This document shows, in pieces, positions 11,981-24,449 of a stretch of 64,000 bases of DNA. Source of the stretch: Cynocephalus volans. Taxonomy: Eukaryota > Chordata > Mammalia > Dermoptera > Cynocephalidae. The DNA lies in contig NC_084461.1 in NCBI RefSeq assembly GCF_027409185.1, positions 142,335,001 to 142,399,000 on the forward strand, read 5' to 3'. Positions within the stretch are counted from its first letter, which is position 1, and each line of letters starts with the position of its first letter. A program made the position numbers and the translations under genes. A model generated the notes under the pieces. It saw nothing but the letters and a program-made list of their open reading frames with translations. It was not told the origin of the DNA and did no database searches.

Positions 11981-12860
11981 TTTTTTTTTTTTTTCATTTT
12001 GAGAGATTGATTTAAAAAAAGGGGGGGGGGTTAAATATTACAGCAAAATTGCTCCAGGAACAAAAGATTATCACTCTGATTGTCTGCATTCCTCTTTGGC
12101 TTCCGTGTCCTAATAGACAGTGCCTTTGGGGATGTGGGATATCAGTTGACTGCTATAATCTCGGCACTCCTCCTGGTATTCGGGATTGGATTTAGGGAGA
12201 ACACCTTTGACTTTGAGCTACATCTTGATTGCTAACACTTCCAGAGCACACAGGTTCCAAAGGTTTTGGCAAATGCTATTTGGGATTGCTGCATACAGAG
12301 GTGTATCAAAGGCAAGGCCATCACACATCCACTTAGGAATGTGGAATCTCATTCTTCTCCTTTCTTAAAAAGGACTCCACTGCTTAGAATGGGATGTGGG
12401 TTACTAAGGTAATGGAAGATGGTGAACTATGCAGATGAGCTTACTGCATATACATTTTTATGAATAGTGAGGTCTGTGATCTGGGCTGAAGTGTTCTCTT
12501 GTCAATTCCCATTGTGATGTAGGTATCAAAAGGTCAATGGAGCCACCCACAAGCTGTTGTTCAGACCAGTCTCTGTCTTCCTTATATTACTCCTTGGATC
12601 CCAAGGCGGTCACTGTTGAACTGTAATAATCGCCTCTGTCTTTCCTTTAGATGTAATCCTCTCTTCCTTAGGACGATGCGCAGATATGCGATGGTGATGA
12701 AACGTTTTCAGTTATTGCTGAAATTCTTCCCTCTCCAAGACAGAGATTGTCCATCTCTGGGGTTGTGCTTCTCAGATACAGGCATTCATACCTCAAGGAT
12801 ACCCTGTTGGGTGTCCAGGAGTCCTAAAGCTATGGGTTCAACATAATTTGAGGGTGTTTA
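11981..12860 (-). pseudogene. Possible decayed processed retrocopy of an unidentified gene
   Basis: A poly(T) run at 11981-11994 would be the poly(A) tail of a minus-strand copy. Reading the minus strand from about 12860 toward it gives short protein-like blocks in shifting frames: around 12690-12600 (YLRIVLRKRGLHLKERQRR), 12578-12485 (DWSEQQLVGGSIDLLIP) and 12330-12130 (NPEYQEECRDYSSQL). The blocks are broken by stops. I do not recognise the parent protein, and no TSD was found. It could be chance. Confidence 0.25.
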
Positions 12861-13780
12861 TTTTAAAAAATATTTATTTTGCGGGGGAGAGCATAGTTTA
12901 GTAATTTGCCTGGTACGTAATTTGAAGAATTACATTTATAGTAACTTAAACATAGTTATGTTATGGAACCAGAGGCAAACTGTATAGGATTCTAGGAATA
13001 AAAAAATGAAACATCAGGGACATTTCCTTCTTGCACTGGGCCTCTTCGTGCTGGTCTCCCAACTCCCTGGGGTCTACTTTGTCTCCTCAACTTGCTGGGA
13101 GCATGTTTGTGGAAAAGCCAGGGATGCACAGCCCGAGGGGGTCCAGACAGGGGAGGTGATGAATGTCTGAATCCGGCTGAAGCAGAAAAGCTGTGTGCTC
13201 CTGCACTGAGTGACACTGGGACGTGACCTGCAGCTGCTGGGAGCCGCCTGTTGGAAGTCATCCCCTCATTAACCCAGCCTGTTTGGAGCAGTTGCCCCAG
13301 GTGGACGCGTCCATACACTCTTGATCATCCCCCTGCTCAGTAAGGCCACACCTGGGAACTGACTGCTATTTTAGTTTCATATGATGTTCATTGCTGTTTT
13401 AAAATAAGACAAGTCAACGTGGCTTGGGACAAAGACTCCATCTGGCAGATTCTGCCTCAAGGAGAAATTAAGTGGTGCAACACTAAATGGGCTTATTAAG
13501 AGGTAGTTAAACAGCAAAAGAGGTTTGGAACCAACTGGATGCCATGGGGGAGCAGGAGAAAGGGGAAAATGCTTAAGGCTCATTTCTGAAGTATCTAGGC
13601 TTTATAAAAAGTTTCAGGGAACTGGAGTAGAGGGAATTTGTCACGAGAATTAGTTGTTTTGTGGAACTTCCTATTCAAAGTAGCGTGATGGGCAGACATG
13701 GGCTGTCTTTCAGGAAGCTTAAATGCCCAGTCCAGAATGCTTGGTGTTGCTACTGTGGGGTGAAAGGGGAATGCCAGGGG
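12861..13780. other. Noncoding intron stretch, nothing recognised
   Basis: Moderately GC-rich around 13020-13320 with a minus-strand ORF (13318-12992) that shows no domain. No support as an exon. Confidence 0.4.
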
Positions 13781-13784
13781 GAAT

Positions 13785-14005
13785 GAGTGCAGCGTAGGGA
13801 TTGAGAGCAGGGTTGAATCCCAGCTTCACTGCTTATGATCTGTGTGACTTTGGGCAAGTTGCTTAACATCTCTGTTTCTTCATCTGTCAATTGGAGGTAA
13901 TATGTGCTCTTGCCTCTAAGGCTGTTGGAAGAATTGATGACATGACCCACATGAGGGACTGAGCTCAGGGCTTTTCAGTTAGTAAGAGCTCAATAAATAC
14001 CAGCT
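13785..14005 (+). mobile_element. MIR SINE relic
   Basis: Near full-length MIR: 'tgtgtgactttgggcaagtt', 'ctgtttcttcatctgtcaa' and 'agtaagagctcaataaat'. Followed by an imperfect ATG/GAT triplet repeat (14005-14045). Confidence 0.85.
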
Positions 14006-14514
14006 TCCTTTATGATGATGTTAATGGTGATGATGATGATGACAATGATTGTTATTGTTATACTGAGGGCTAACCACACCTCTGCAGGCCCCTGCATTTT
14101 CTTCTTCATGCTATTTGGACATCCACTTTATGCTCATGATTACATTTCCTGCCTTGGGCCCAAGCACACGAAACCCTGCAAACATACCTTTCTCCCAAAC
14201 CCAGAAAAGAGGGACCCAAGCTCAGCAGATTGAATGATTAGGGATTTGGAGCATAGCTATGAGGACAAATTCCAAGAAATTTTTATTCTTAGAATCTGGG
14301 CTGGAGGGAATTTGCTAGATCTTCAATTCAACCTCCACTGTTTGGATGAAGAAACAGGCTGGAAGAAGGGGAGTGACCCGGCCAAGATGCACATTGACAA
14401 AGATCAGGCTGAAACCTCTGCTCTTCCCATGGCTCCAAGGGGGAGAACCAAGGACTCTGTGGCTAATTCAGAAATGCTGGTAATGCCCAATTGTTTAGGC
14501 AGTTGTACGTTGAG

Positions 14515-14745
14515 GCAGAGGCAGTATTGTACAGTGGTTAAGAGCTTTGGAGTCAGGTGACCTGGATTTCAAGCTTGGAACCACCTGTTACATGCAGTGT
14601 GGCCTTGAACCTGCTACTCAACTTTCTGGCCTTCAGTTTATTCATCTATCAAATGGGACAAACCTGTTCCCCATGTTGTAGCGAAAGTTAAGATAGTATA
14701 TAAAAAGTGCCTAATAACCTCGTAGCAAATGGCATTTACTGCTGC
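14515..14745 (+). mobile_element. MIR SINE relic
   Basis: MIR with a good 5' tRNA-like start 'cagtggttaagagctttgga', then 'tgtggccttgaacctgct' and 'catctatcaaatgggac'. Confidence 0.8.
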
Positions 14746-15690
14746 TATTATTATCATTATGCTTATGATTAGCTTGCAGCAGACAGGATCATGGCTATGG
14801 AGACAGTAGACTGGAGACTGCTGTAGTTGTCTATTTTCACGAGCCAATATTAATGAGGTGTGGTGCTTTCAGGCTAGTGGAGGCGCCAAGCAAGAGGGAG
14901 TAGAAATTGAAAAGGGTGAAAGGGCATGAGGCCTCAGACCCCGACCTGGCCCCAGGATGTGGACCAGAAGCTGAGGGAGTTACATGAAAGGCAGCCTGAG
15001 TCTGGGGCCTGGACACAGTGAGGGCAACTGTGTTCTCTTCACCTCACTGGTCTTTGCCCCTGCACCTGCCGGTCTGCTACAGACCACAATGGGCAGAGGT
15101 AGACTTGCAGGGCTTTGGAAAGCACCAGAAAGGAACAGCTCAGGCCAGAGGAGCACTAAGAGACCAGGACCCCCGGCTTGCCTGAAAATATTGGAGGACA
15201 TGAGTGACATTCGCCATACCTGACAATGCCCAGATTTATCTGAGGAGGCTTGAGGATTAGGAATGAGTACTAAAGTTCCAAATTAGCAGGTTGGGGATGA
15301 TGACTGAAATTGGGGCATTTCTATTAATGTGACTTAATTCTCACCCCAAGGTTGGTTAGGCCTGGCACATTTGGGTCATGTTTGTATAGCGTAAAGTTCT
15401 TTGGATGTTGAATCCCCTGGTCTGAGGCTAACCTATACACAGAGAGTAGAACTGAGCACAGAATGTCACCAAGCAGTGATGGAGTGATGGCCACAGAAAC
15501 ACCGTGCTTCAGAGGAGAGGGGAGTCACCGGTGCTGTCTGGCAATGTCACGGCCACAGTTATGAATACCACAGCTGGGAGTATTCAAGGGCATGAATGCT
15601 ACCCCAATGCCCTTCTTCTAACCTCTGCAGATCCAAACACTACCTTTCTCTTTTCACTCCTGGGTACTAAACACCACTGGTGCACGTCTT
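14746..15690. other. Noncoding intron stretch, nothing recognised
   Basis: Opposing ORFs at 14980-15223 are reading-frame shadows of one another without any domain. Confidence 0.4.
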
Positions 15691-15694
15691 ATTG

Positions 15695-15885
15695 CCACAC
15701 TTCCTTGCATATTATGGTCCTGTTTTCCTAATCATTTCATGCATTTCCTGTTTTTAACTATGTGATAAGTTGGCTGAGAGCTGGGATGATCCCGAGTCTT
15801 AGATTTTGTTACCTACATAGGGTCGGGAAAGGTGTCTAGCACATGGGGAGTGTTGAGTAAATATTTATTAATTGATTCTTTGTAG
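15695..15885 (+). mobile_element. L2 LINE 3' relic
   Basis: L2-like ending: 'gctgagagctgggatgatc', 'aggtgtctagcacatgggga' and 'tgttgagtaaatatttatta'. Confidence 0.65.
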
Positions 15886-16014
15886 GTTTGTCTTGAACAT
15901 GAGGCAGTAGAAGTTTTTGATAACCTTTCGCCATTTTAACATCCAATCTATTTTTTTATTATTATCATTGTTATGGACTCTCCAGTGAAGTCCATAATAA
16001 TGATATATCATAAG

Positions 16015-16195
16015 CTTACACGTATTGAGTGCCTGTAATAAACCCAGCACTTAACCTACACTACCATTTAGCCACCTAAGAGTGAAATCACATTCATTAT
16101 TACTATTATCTCTCTTTCATAGATGAGGAAACTGAGACCCAGAAAGCTTATCTAACTTGCATAAGGTCACCCAGATGTGTCTACCAGGACACATG
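16015..16195 (-). mobile_element. MIR SINE relic
   Basis: Reverse MIR: 'tgagtgcctgtaataaaccc', 'catagatgaggaaactgaga' and 'aggtcacccagatg'. Confidence 0.7.
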
Positions 16196-16864
16196 AGTAA
16201 CAGCCATGGGAATTTGTGGCTCTGTTTGAATGAAGTACAAAGCAGATGAAATCTCAGGAGAAGGTTACATAAACCCAGCAGAGGCTGGGTTGAGAACAGG
16301 AGCCTCCCTTTTGGAATTCTGAACTCCTTAGCTATAAATCACCACCCACCAAAATACAAATCATGCCTGGTGACGAGAGTGCAGAGCTTCAGGGACACCT
16401 GAATTCTTGTTTTGTGACTCTCCCACCATTGAATTTTGGAGAAGACCTAACGTTTTCTCTCCTGAAATGTCAAGCAGACTTGGCCCCAGTGGTTTATGGC
16501 TCTGTGAGCCCAGAGCGAGGCAGTGGGAGTAGTGTGGGCACTTGCAAAACTGGTGCTTTGGTTTGCTGGTGCCAAATGCACAGCAAAGACCTGAGGCTGG
16601 AGGCAGCGGGCTGTAGGTCTGTACACTTCAGCCAGTGTCTCTTTTCTTTGTCATACTTCAAATGACACTGGATGTTGCTCTGTTTTTCTCATTTTTCAGT
16701 CTTCCCCAAGGCCCGTTTGGAGTCAAGTTCTATGGTGAAAAATTTTTGTCTTCTCTCATGCAGTTCCAGACTTCAGTCAATGGTCTTTCTCACTCTGCTT
16801 GGGTCAAGCTCATGGTGACTTCTTGCTATTGGGGTATAGAACTCCCCTTAGCAATATCTCAGCT

Positions 16865-16965
16865 ATTTTCTGAGTGCTCCTGAATGCCAGGCACTATGTT
16901 GAGCATTTTACATGCAGTATCTCCTTTAATACTTGCAGCAATCCCAGTGTGTAGTTTTAGGGTGA
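16865..16965 (-). mobile_element. MIR SINE fragment
   Basis: Short reverse MIR piece with 'gaatgccaggcactatgttg' and 'ctcctttaatacttgcagc'. Confidence 0.6.
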
Positions 16966-17559
16966 AGGTGGGTTTATGACTATTTTGATGGTAGGATGGC
17001 CCTGACAAAGTTTACATTCTGCACTATCAATCACCTTATCTTCTTTTGGGGGTTTCCCAGAGAACTGTTATCCAGAGGAAATAATAGTAGAATGGGGACC
17101 AAATAATTGCTTTATTAACAGCTGCACAAATACAATATTCTAATGCATACTCTATGTTAGAAGTTGGGTTGGACCAAGTGGCTTAGGCTCTTGGCTAGAT
17201 GAGGCTACCTACACCCCTTCCCTGAATCTAAATCTTGGTATGGATGTGCTTGGGTATGCTATGGATAGGAAAGGGAGAAAGAGGATCAGACTCCAGAGGG
17301 GTTTCCTGAATTCATATTTTAAAATCCTTCCACATAGGATAGGAGAAAAAACGAGAAAGCAGAGCATAGATTTTTGCTTTTAAAACATTTTAACCCTGCC
17401 CACTGGTAAATGTGACTCAGTGAGTGTCCTCAGCTTTTACCAACAAAATTAGAAACTCCTCCCTTTTCTGTGTGGGGAACATAATAAGGAAGTTGAAGGC
17501 TGAGCCTGGGACTAGCACTGAAAAAATCAGAGTTGAAGTGATTAGAAATGAAAAACAAA

Positions 17560-17745
17560 AACACTACTTAGTGCTACGTATGGTGCAGGCTCTGGGTTAC
17601 ATGGTTTATGAGGGTTATCTCATTTGCTAGTACTTTCCCCATTGTACAGATGTTGAAATGGAGGCTCAAGTGATTAACTAACTGTCTATGTCCATACATT
17701 TGGTAAGTGGCAGCTGTGAGACAAGCCCAGGTTTGATGCCAAAAC
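17560..17745 (-). mobile_element. MIR SINE relic
   Basis: Reverse MIR: 'ttccccattgtacagatg', 'gtggcagctgtgagacaag' and 'cccaggtttgatgcc'. Confidence 0.6.
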
Positions 17746-17757
17746 CCTTGATGGAAG

Positions 17758-17806
17758 CATCCAGAAAGATCATTGTTGGAATCATCCAGAAAGATCATTG
17801 TTGAAA
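17758..17806. repeat. 25-bp tandem duplication
   Basis: 'catccagaaagatcattgtt' occurs at 17758 and again at 17783, almost identical, which indicates a recent local duplication. Confidence 0.85.
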
Positions 17807-18384
17807 CTGCTTTCCTTCCCTCCTGTGGCACTGCATTCTCTAGTTTGTTTCTACAGTAGTGTCATGTTCAGCCCTCTTACATGTCATCTGCACATCTTTT
17901 CACAAAACAGACCCTAGAGAGATCATGGTCACTATTTAGAAATGAGACAAATGGGGCCCGGACTGCTTACGTGGCTTCATTTAGGTCATACAGTTAATTA
18001 ATGACATAACCAGGATCAGAACCTCTAGTTTCCTCTTTCATAGATTTTCCAGTGGGGACACAGGCATGAAAGCATCTGACAGACAAATAAAAACAGGTTG
18101 CAGGCCAGACTGGATGCTCAGTGCTGTGCTATCGGAGGACTGGCCATTCTTCTGTAGTACACAGAATTATTTTTGTTATAACAGCCATCTGACCTACAGA
18201 AGAGAGACTCTCCAAGTCTTTGTAAAAAGTCAGATTTTAAAAAATTCGAATCTATGTAATTCTTCCCCTAAGTTTCTGGCGTTTCTTGGTCCTGGTCTTT
18301 CTGATACCAGTGTCAGCCACACATACAACTTTTAGTTGGCACATGAGCAGACTGTGAGCTGAAATGTGTGCCCTCTGCCTGGCT

Positions 18385-18660
18385 CAATGTTGCTTTTCCT
18401 TCAAAGTCCTCCCAAAATGTCACCTCTTCAGGAAGGCTTCCCTCAGCTTTGATGTTTCTTTGCATGCAGATGAGTCACCACATCCTTTTCACTACTGTGT
18501 CCCTTTGTCCATAGGATACCAAAGCACACGGTCACTGTAGTTATTTACAAGTGTGTGGCCCCTGGACTGAGAGCCCCCTGAAGTCACACAGGACCTCCTG
18601 CAGTGGTGCACACACACTGAGTCCTGAATTCATATGTGCTAAACAGATAAATAAGTGACT
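18385..18660 (+). mobile_element. L2 LINE relic
   Basis: L2-type text 'ttccttcaaagtcctccca', 'cttcaggaaggcttccctc' and a terminal 'ctaaacagataaataagtga'. Confidence 0.6.
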
Positions 18661-19420
18661 GACTGCGACTGCTGAAATTCTGGAAAGTCTTTGTTTCATT
18701 ACAATGTAAGGGCAAAACTACTCTGGATTCCCTTGGTTCCCATTCCTCCTTTCAAACTGCATGTTTTCTGAATACAAATAAAAATTCACTAAGCTGGATG
18801 GAAAAATACAAATCTCTTGCTGGGTATAGCTTCTAGATTCATTAAACTGAGACCTGGGAGAAACTAAGCTAATATAATTCTGAAGCTAATTTCTCCTTGA
18901 AGTCATTCCATAAATCTGATTAATGGGTCACCTTTAGACCACAAGCACAGTTGCTATATTAAAAGAAAATGCTCTAACAGGATTGTAATACTGTTAACAA
19001 GCCTTCTGCTATTTGCAAAAAGACATTTTTTTCACAATATATATAAGTCTTGGCTGAATAATGCATGTGATTAGGTTGTGAGCAAAATTCTAAGGGCCCT
19101 ACTATTCAATCACACAAAAATAAAATTAAAAAGGGGCATCAGTTTCTCAAATGTGTAAATCTGAAATGGATAGAATGGATATAGCCCATGTATAAGATAT
19201 ACGCATTTATGTTGTTTCTCAGAAAAAAAAAAATTCTCAGATCTTCTATTCTTCTCCTGACAGCCCTTATGTGTCATTGATATTTGACAAAAGGATATTC
19301 CCTTTAGCATCCATCAGTTAAGATAATAGCTAACATTTATCTAGCATTTCCTAGCTTCCTATTCTGGGGTCTTTCATAGAATCAATCCACATCAGAGTTA
19401 GAAGAACCTTAGGGACATTA
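18661..19420. other. AT-rich noncoding stretch, nothing recognised
   Basis: Intron DNA without a clear repeat family. Confidence 0.4.
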
Positions 19421-19421
19421 T

Positions 19422-19843
19422 TTTAGTCCGTTTTGTGTTGCTATAACAGAAATACCTGAGACTGGGTAATTTATAAGAAAAAGAGGTTTATTTCGCTTAC
19501 GATTCTGGGACAGCTGCATCTGGCATGGGCCTCAGGCTGCTTCTACTCATGGTGGAAAGTGGCAGGCAGCCAGCGGGTACAAGCAGATCACATGGCGAGA
19601 GGAAGCAAGAGAGAGGAAGCAAGACAGAGAGAGAAAGTGCCAAGGTCTTTTTAAGCAAGGAGCTCTCACAGGAACTAATAGAGCAAGAACTCACTCATTA
19701 TTCCCCCTCCCCCAGGGAGAGCACTAATCCATTCGTGAGGGATCCGCCCCCATGACTCAATCGGTTTCCAACACTGCCACATTGGAGATCAAATTTCCAC
19801 ATGAGTTTTGGAGGGGACAACACATCCAAACTCCATCAGACAT
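19422..19843 (-). mobile_element. MaLR (MST-type) LTR
   Basis: Read on the minus strand: 'tccccaaaactc'-like start, 'catgggggcggatccctcac', 'ctctcgccatgtgatctgct', 'aataaacctctttttctta' and 'aaattacccagtctcag', the standard MST LTR order with its polyadenylation signal. Solo LTR; no internal region. Confidence 0.8.
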
Positions 19844-19989
19844 ATAGTACAGAATGTTCCAAAGTGTGTGCAGTTCTGCTAATACATGGAAAGTAATTTA
19901 CAGAGTCAAGTTTCAAACAAATTTTAAAATGATAGTGTTGAGGACATTGGAAGTGGCCTCTCCAACATCTGTTTTTCTTTTTTTGGAAA

Positions 19990-20510
19990 CCATCTCATTT
20001 TTTTCATTTGGGTTTTATATCTTCCCTGAATAGCCCATGTGCTTTCAAGGAAGCTGACTTCATACTAGGGGATTGTGTCTCAGGTATAACCTAATTAGCA
20101 TAATCCCATCTCCTGCCCCTAGGGATGGGCATGTGACCCTCTGGGGGCCACTAGGATGTAAGGAGGGTCTAGGGAGTAAGCTTCCATGAGCTTCAAATAG
20201 GGCTACCAGAAGTGTCTTTCCTTTTTCTGTTGTGGATTATCACATGTAGATGTGAGGGCTGGAGCTTCTGCAGCCATAATTGCCATGAGGAAAATCTGTC
20301 TGAGGGTTATGGTGATACAGAAAGGGAGCTGAATGAAAAGGATTGATGATAGCTGAATCTACAATGCTGATCACATCACCATGCTGGTCACCTGCCCACC
20401 TCAGGACATTTGTAGTGACTTATGACAACAAAGTCCTTTTATTGTTTAAACCTGTTTGAGTTGAAGGTTTTGCTACCTGCAGTGGTGAACATCTCAACTG
20501 ATACAGCTGA
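19990..20510 (+). mobile_element. Probable LTR-like relic
   Basis: Ends 'cctgtttgagttgaaggttt...catctcaactgatacag', a phrase typical of old MaLR/ERVL-like LTR ends. Low confidence in the exact family. Confidence 0.4.
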
Positions 20511-20689
20511 GTTAAACAAAACTGAATAGGTTATTTACTGTGGGTTGTCCAAGAACCTCACTATATTAATGTGCATTGCTAGACTCAAGAGAAGCATCAT
20601 GCATATACTGTTTCCCACACTTATTTGGCTGTGGGTTCTTTTTTTTCAAAGCGCATGTCACAGGACAAGATCTAGTCTCAGTCCCAAGT

Positions 20690-20825
20690 TTTACATAAGT
20701 GGATACTGAGATCCAGAGATTTAAATGACTTTCTTAAGCTATTAATAGTTAGTTGCAGATCTGGGCCTAGAGTACAGGTCTCTGCCTCTCAGGTCTGCAT
20801 TCTCAGCTCAAGGTCATACCCCCTC
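20690..20825 (-). mobile_element. MIR SINE fragment
   Basis: Reverse MIR-like piece with 'gatactgagatccagagatt' and 'cagatctgggcctagagtac'. Confidence 0.5.
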
Positions 20826-22940
20826 TCTGTCTAAGAGGATGAACCTCAAAAGAATGATCTAGTTACTCTTTCACAGATGCACTGTATTCCTAGGATGTTA
20901 TAAAGCAAACTTTGCAAATTAGGGGGCTCACAGGCAAAATAAAACTTTAGGTGAAATAAAATAGATCTGAAGTATTTAAAAAAATTATATCAGTTGGCAA
21001 CACTTAAAAATCAGGTTATTTCAAACAAAAATTTTACTTTCTAGATCCCCTAACAAAACTCAGTCTAGCAACAACATTCCTCTACTTTCACATGGTAACA
21101 ACCACGAGGAACTGAGTGGCCAGCTCTGCCTCCTGGGATTAAGGCATGGCCTTCCCGGTTTGCCACCGTCCCCACCATTCCCTATCACATCCTAATGCTG
21201 ATGCCAAGGATCACTTGCCACTTATCAGTACAGAGTAATACTGCTTTTCTTTTTAGATCCAGTCCATTTTATTTAATTAACTCTTGGTTCCTGTCACCAA
21301 TTATTTTGCTATACTTGAAAAAGTAAAATTTCCCAAAGTTAGGTATTAAAAAATATTTCCAAGATCTAATAAGTTTGGAGCAACGCTGAGTTAATTGAAG
21401 ATGAACAGGTTTCTTTACTGTGTATCTTTTCTTAGTCCTTCATGAGCCATGGGTCAGTAGGACCAGCATACAGTTTTTGGCCATAGATATCTTTTTTTCA
21501 GAGACCATCTCTTTGTCATTGTTATTCCACTGAATCCACTTTGGGAAATACTGCCGTGAAAACCCTTTATGTCCCTCCCTGCCAGTGAGCTGGTAGACTA
21601 ATGTCTCTTTTTTCTAGATTGTTATCATCTCCATTTTCTGATATTCCCTGAAAGCTATTTTGAGAACAAAACAACAGCCTGCCCTAGGTTGGGCCAGCTC
21701 TTAGCACAGGTGAGTCTGAGCTCATCCCCAAGAATAGGCGCATTAATCTGGGACGTTCTGGCAGAGCAGGGAGAACAGGACCAGGCTCGCTGTGGTCCAC
21801 ACACATTCCTCCCCAAGGAACCAGCTCCCTGGTCACCACTGTGCATCTTCTATGAAAAACATAAGAAAGGACAAAGGTGGAAAACAAAAACCGACAGATT
21901 AGTGCCAAAAGAAAAAATTTGCTTTCTTAAAAACTGCCTCTTCCTAGAAAGACATCACACCCCAGTATTTTTTGTTGTTGTTGTTGTCCTCTCTTTATAA
22001 TTTCCTTACTCAAAGGTGAGGAACAACTAAATCTCAATTCTAGGTGTCCAGAGTGCTCACAGCATTCAAGACAATTAGATCTAGTTGGAAAAAAAGAAAA
22101 AATCACTTCAGATTAATTTTTCCAGACATGCAATTGTGGTCCTCCAAGCAAAGAGGCCAGGAGCATTTGCTGCTGAGGGACAAGCACCGAGTTTCTCTGA
22201 GGGGTTCTTTGGAGACAAGTATGTCCTTATGTGAGTCTCCCTGGAGGCTTCCCATGGCTACAACTTTCCAAGTGGACTTTGGTTTATAAACCCTTTCATC
22301 AGCCCGCTCCAAATAGGTCAACTTTTATTTTCCTGGGAAAGAGAACCCCTCCTTAGAAGTAAGCAGTTCCTAACTGATTGCTGTGCACACTTTGAATCAA
22401 GCCCCTTTCCTTCCAACAATGACCAGAATGAAACTTCTGCAGAACTGGGGTTGATAAAGTCAGAGGGAATAAGACAGGCCTATGGTGTTCCTTGAGCAAG
22501 ATAGATGTTTTCCTATTTGGCAAGAAATCAAGCCTTCACCTGCTTAGCATTTCAATCATCTAAAGCTGCTATCTGCTACCACAGTAAACATTTTGTCACT
22601 GTATAGTCTCTCCATAAACCCAGACTCAACTCCCTTGCTTCTTTTGGGGCTTTGTGGCTTGTCACAAAGTTGGGACACTCTAACTCTGTCTGATCCTTAC
22701 CAGATGAGAGCATGTTCTATCCCTTTTAACAACCCACTTTGACCATCTGTTCAATGATAGCTTTGTAAAACAACAAAATATACAAAATGGCGTCAAATAA
22801 TGTGGTGAGCCAGGATGTCTGCCGTCTTTGCTTTGGTTGGGACAACACAGAGAGGAAGCTCAAGAACGAGCTCAACACAGAGAGGAAGCCTTAACGATGG
22901 AGCTCATACAAGTTTTATATACTAACAATGAAGCAATTGC
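20826..22940. other. Noncoding intron stretch, nothing recognised
   Basis: ORFs at 21655-22000 and 22044-22321 overlap on opposite strands and have no domains. A short GTT repeat lies near 21970-21985. Confidence 0.4.
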
Positions 22941-22944
22941 TGTC

Positions 22945-23175
22945 TGCACTTACCACGCATTTATTCTATGTCAGGTGTAAAGCTAAGGATTTTCTAATAA
23001 TCATCTCATGTAATTCTTACGATGACCTCCAGAATTGTTTCAATTTAATGAATGATAAAATGAGGCTCAGAGAGATTATGTCACTTGCTTGAGGTCACAT
23101 AGTAAGTGTTGGAGACAATGTTCAACCCAGGCAGCGTGTCTCCTGTCCCAGTTCTTCTAACCCAGCCCTCCACTG
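22945..23175 (-). mobile_element. MIR SINE relic
   Basis: Reverse MIR: 'tctatgtcaggtgtaaagc', 'aaaatgaggctcagagagat' and 'ttgaggtcacatagtaagtg'. Confidence 0.75.
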
Positions 23176-23542
23176 TGTCCCTGAAAAACCGTGATGCCTC
23201 CTCCCTCCCAGGGTCCCCAACCATGCTTGAAGTTGTTCATGGCCACACTGGACTAAGAAGGGATGAGAACTTATGCAAAATTCTTAAATATTAGATAAAT
23301 TTGAAACAGCAAAGAAAATGCTGTGTAACAAAGACTTAATTTCAAGTGACTGACTCAATCTTCTATTTTTTTTTTTTTTTAAATTTTAGACTATAATCTA
23401 TACTGCAGACAATTGAACGGTTTCACTGGGACAAAATAATATCTCCCTACTCCATCCCTTCCATAAGCAGTAGCTGTGGTGGTGGCAGCCACAGAAAAAT
23501 GAGAGCTGGGCCAGCCAGACTTCCAGGAGGTGTTTGCTTTAC

Positions 23543-23928
23543 CTGCTATAGACGAGGCACTCTCGGTTATTGATGACTTTATCGGATTTGTACCTCCGGA
23601 GGTCTTCCCAAGCATCCTTGATGGCCGTGACTGTCAGGATCACACAGATGGGTATCATGCTTGCCTCAGGCTGGAAAGCATTGACCACGGGGATAAAATT
23701 CAGAATCGCAATGCCCACAAAATAGGAATTGGCAAACCGGTGTAGCTGCTCGAAGATGTTCTTGGGTATGAAGGACAACACTGTGTACTTGCTAGTCTTA
23801 ATTTGATTCCCACGGCAGTGTCTGTTGGGGTTCTCTTTTTGGGACTGCCCTTCAAAGGGCAGGTTGGAGACCACCACTCGTTTGATGTCTTCTTTCTTTT
23901 TCCGCCTTTTCCTCCCGTCCGTTCTCAT
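23543..23928 (-). CDS. ATP10B: Candidate alternative first coding exon (exon C) of ATP10B, encoding a different N-terminus plus TM1-TM2
   Basis: An uninterrupted 386-nt coding exon lying between ATP10B exons B and D. It starts [14 protein letters not shown] and encodes 128 residues plus two bases. TGA is in frame nine bases upstream of the ATG, so it cannot be read through from an upstream exon using this frame. The context has G at -3. The last 85 residues align without a gap to the end of exons A+B (37/85 identical by hand count), including KYT...PKN.FEQLHR.AN.YF, TM1, TM2 and [15 protein letters not shown]. The donor AGCAG|gtaaag is phase 2, exactly the phase of exon B, so it joins exon D in frame as Ser-Arg-Lys-Glu. 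It resembles recalled ATP10A more than ATP10B exons A+B. No convincing acceptor sits right before it, which suggests its own promoter. It lacks introns, a poly(A) tail and stops. Expression cannot be shown from sequence. Confidence 0.8.
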
Positions 23929-24449
23929 CGCTGCTCAGCCCTGTCTCTTTAATTCTCATAACTTCCTTCTCATCTTTTACTTGCTTTTTCTGCTACAGAT
24001 TTCTCTCTCTTCTTTCAAAAGCAAAACTAAAAATGAAAGGCCAGTGTACAAACGCCAGGGGAGAAATATGACGGGGAAAGAGCTTGCAGAGAATGGGTGT
24101 GTCTACTCCAGGCCACTTCCTGCTGCTTGTTGAAAACTCCACCTGTTGGAATGTAGACGTCACCCGCAGGTATCTTTCTTTTCCACCCCTGCAGTCAAGA
24201 ACAGGTGCGCTAACTCTGGGTCCTAAAACCTACCTGGTTAATTGGCCAAGAATCTCAGAGGCTTTAGAAATGGCATACATTTTCTTGTCTGGGAGATATT
24301 GCCTGACACCCTCCAAAGAATTTCTCCTGAACTTTGTTTCCTGAGATGATCCAGTTAAATTTAGAGTTTAATTCTTGAGCTTTCAACCCACCTTTAATAA
24401 AATAACATTCTTGTGCTTCATAATACGAATGTTTATGTGAGTTAAATCA

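Noticed and set aside
13014..13318. 108-aa minus-strand ORF
   Set aside because: Low-complexity P/S/R composition without a domain or splice support.
23543..23928. Exon C as a processed pseudogene of ATP10A
   Set aside because: No poly(A) or TSD, homology stops exactly at an exon boundary with a working donor in the right phase, and the frame is intact.
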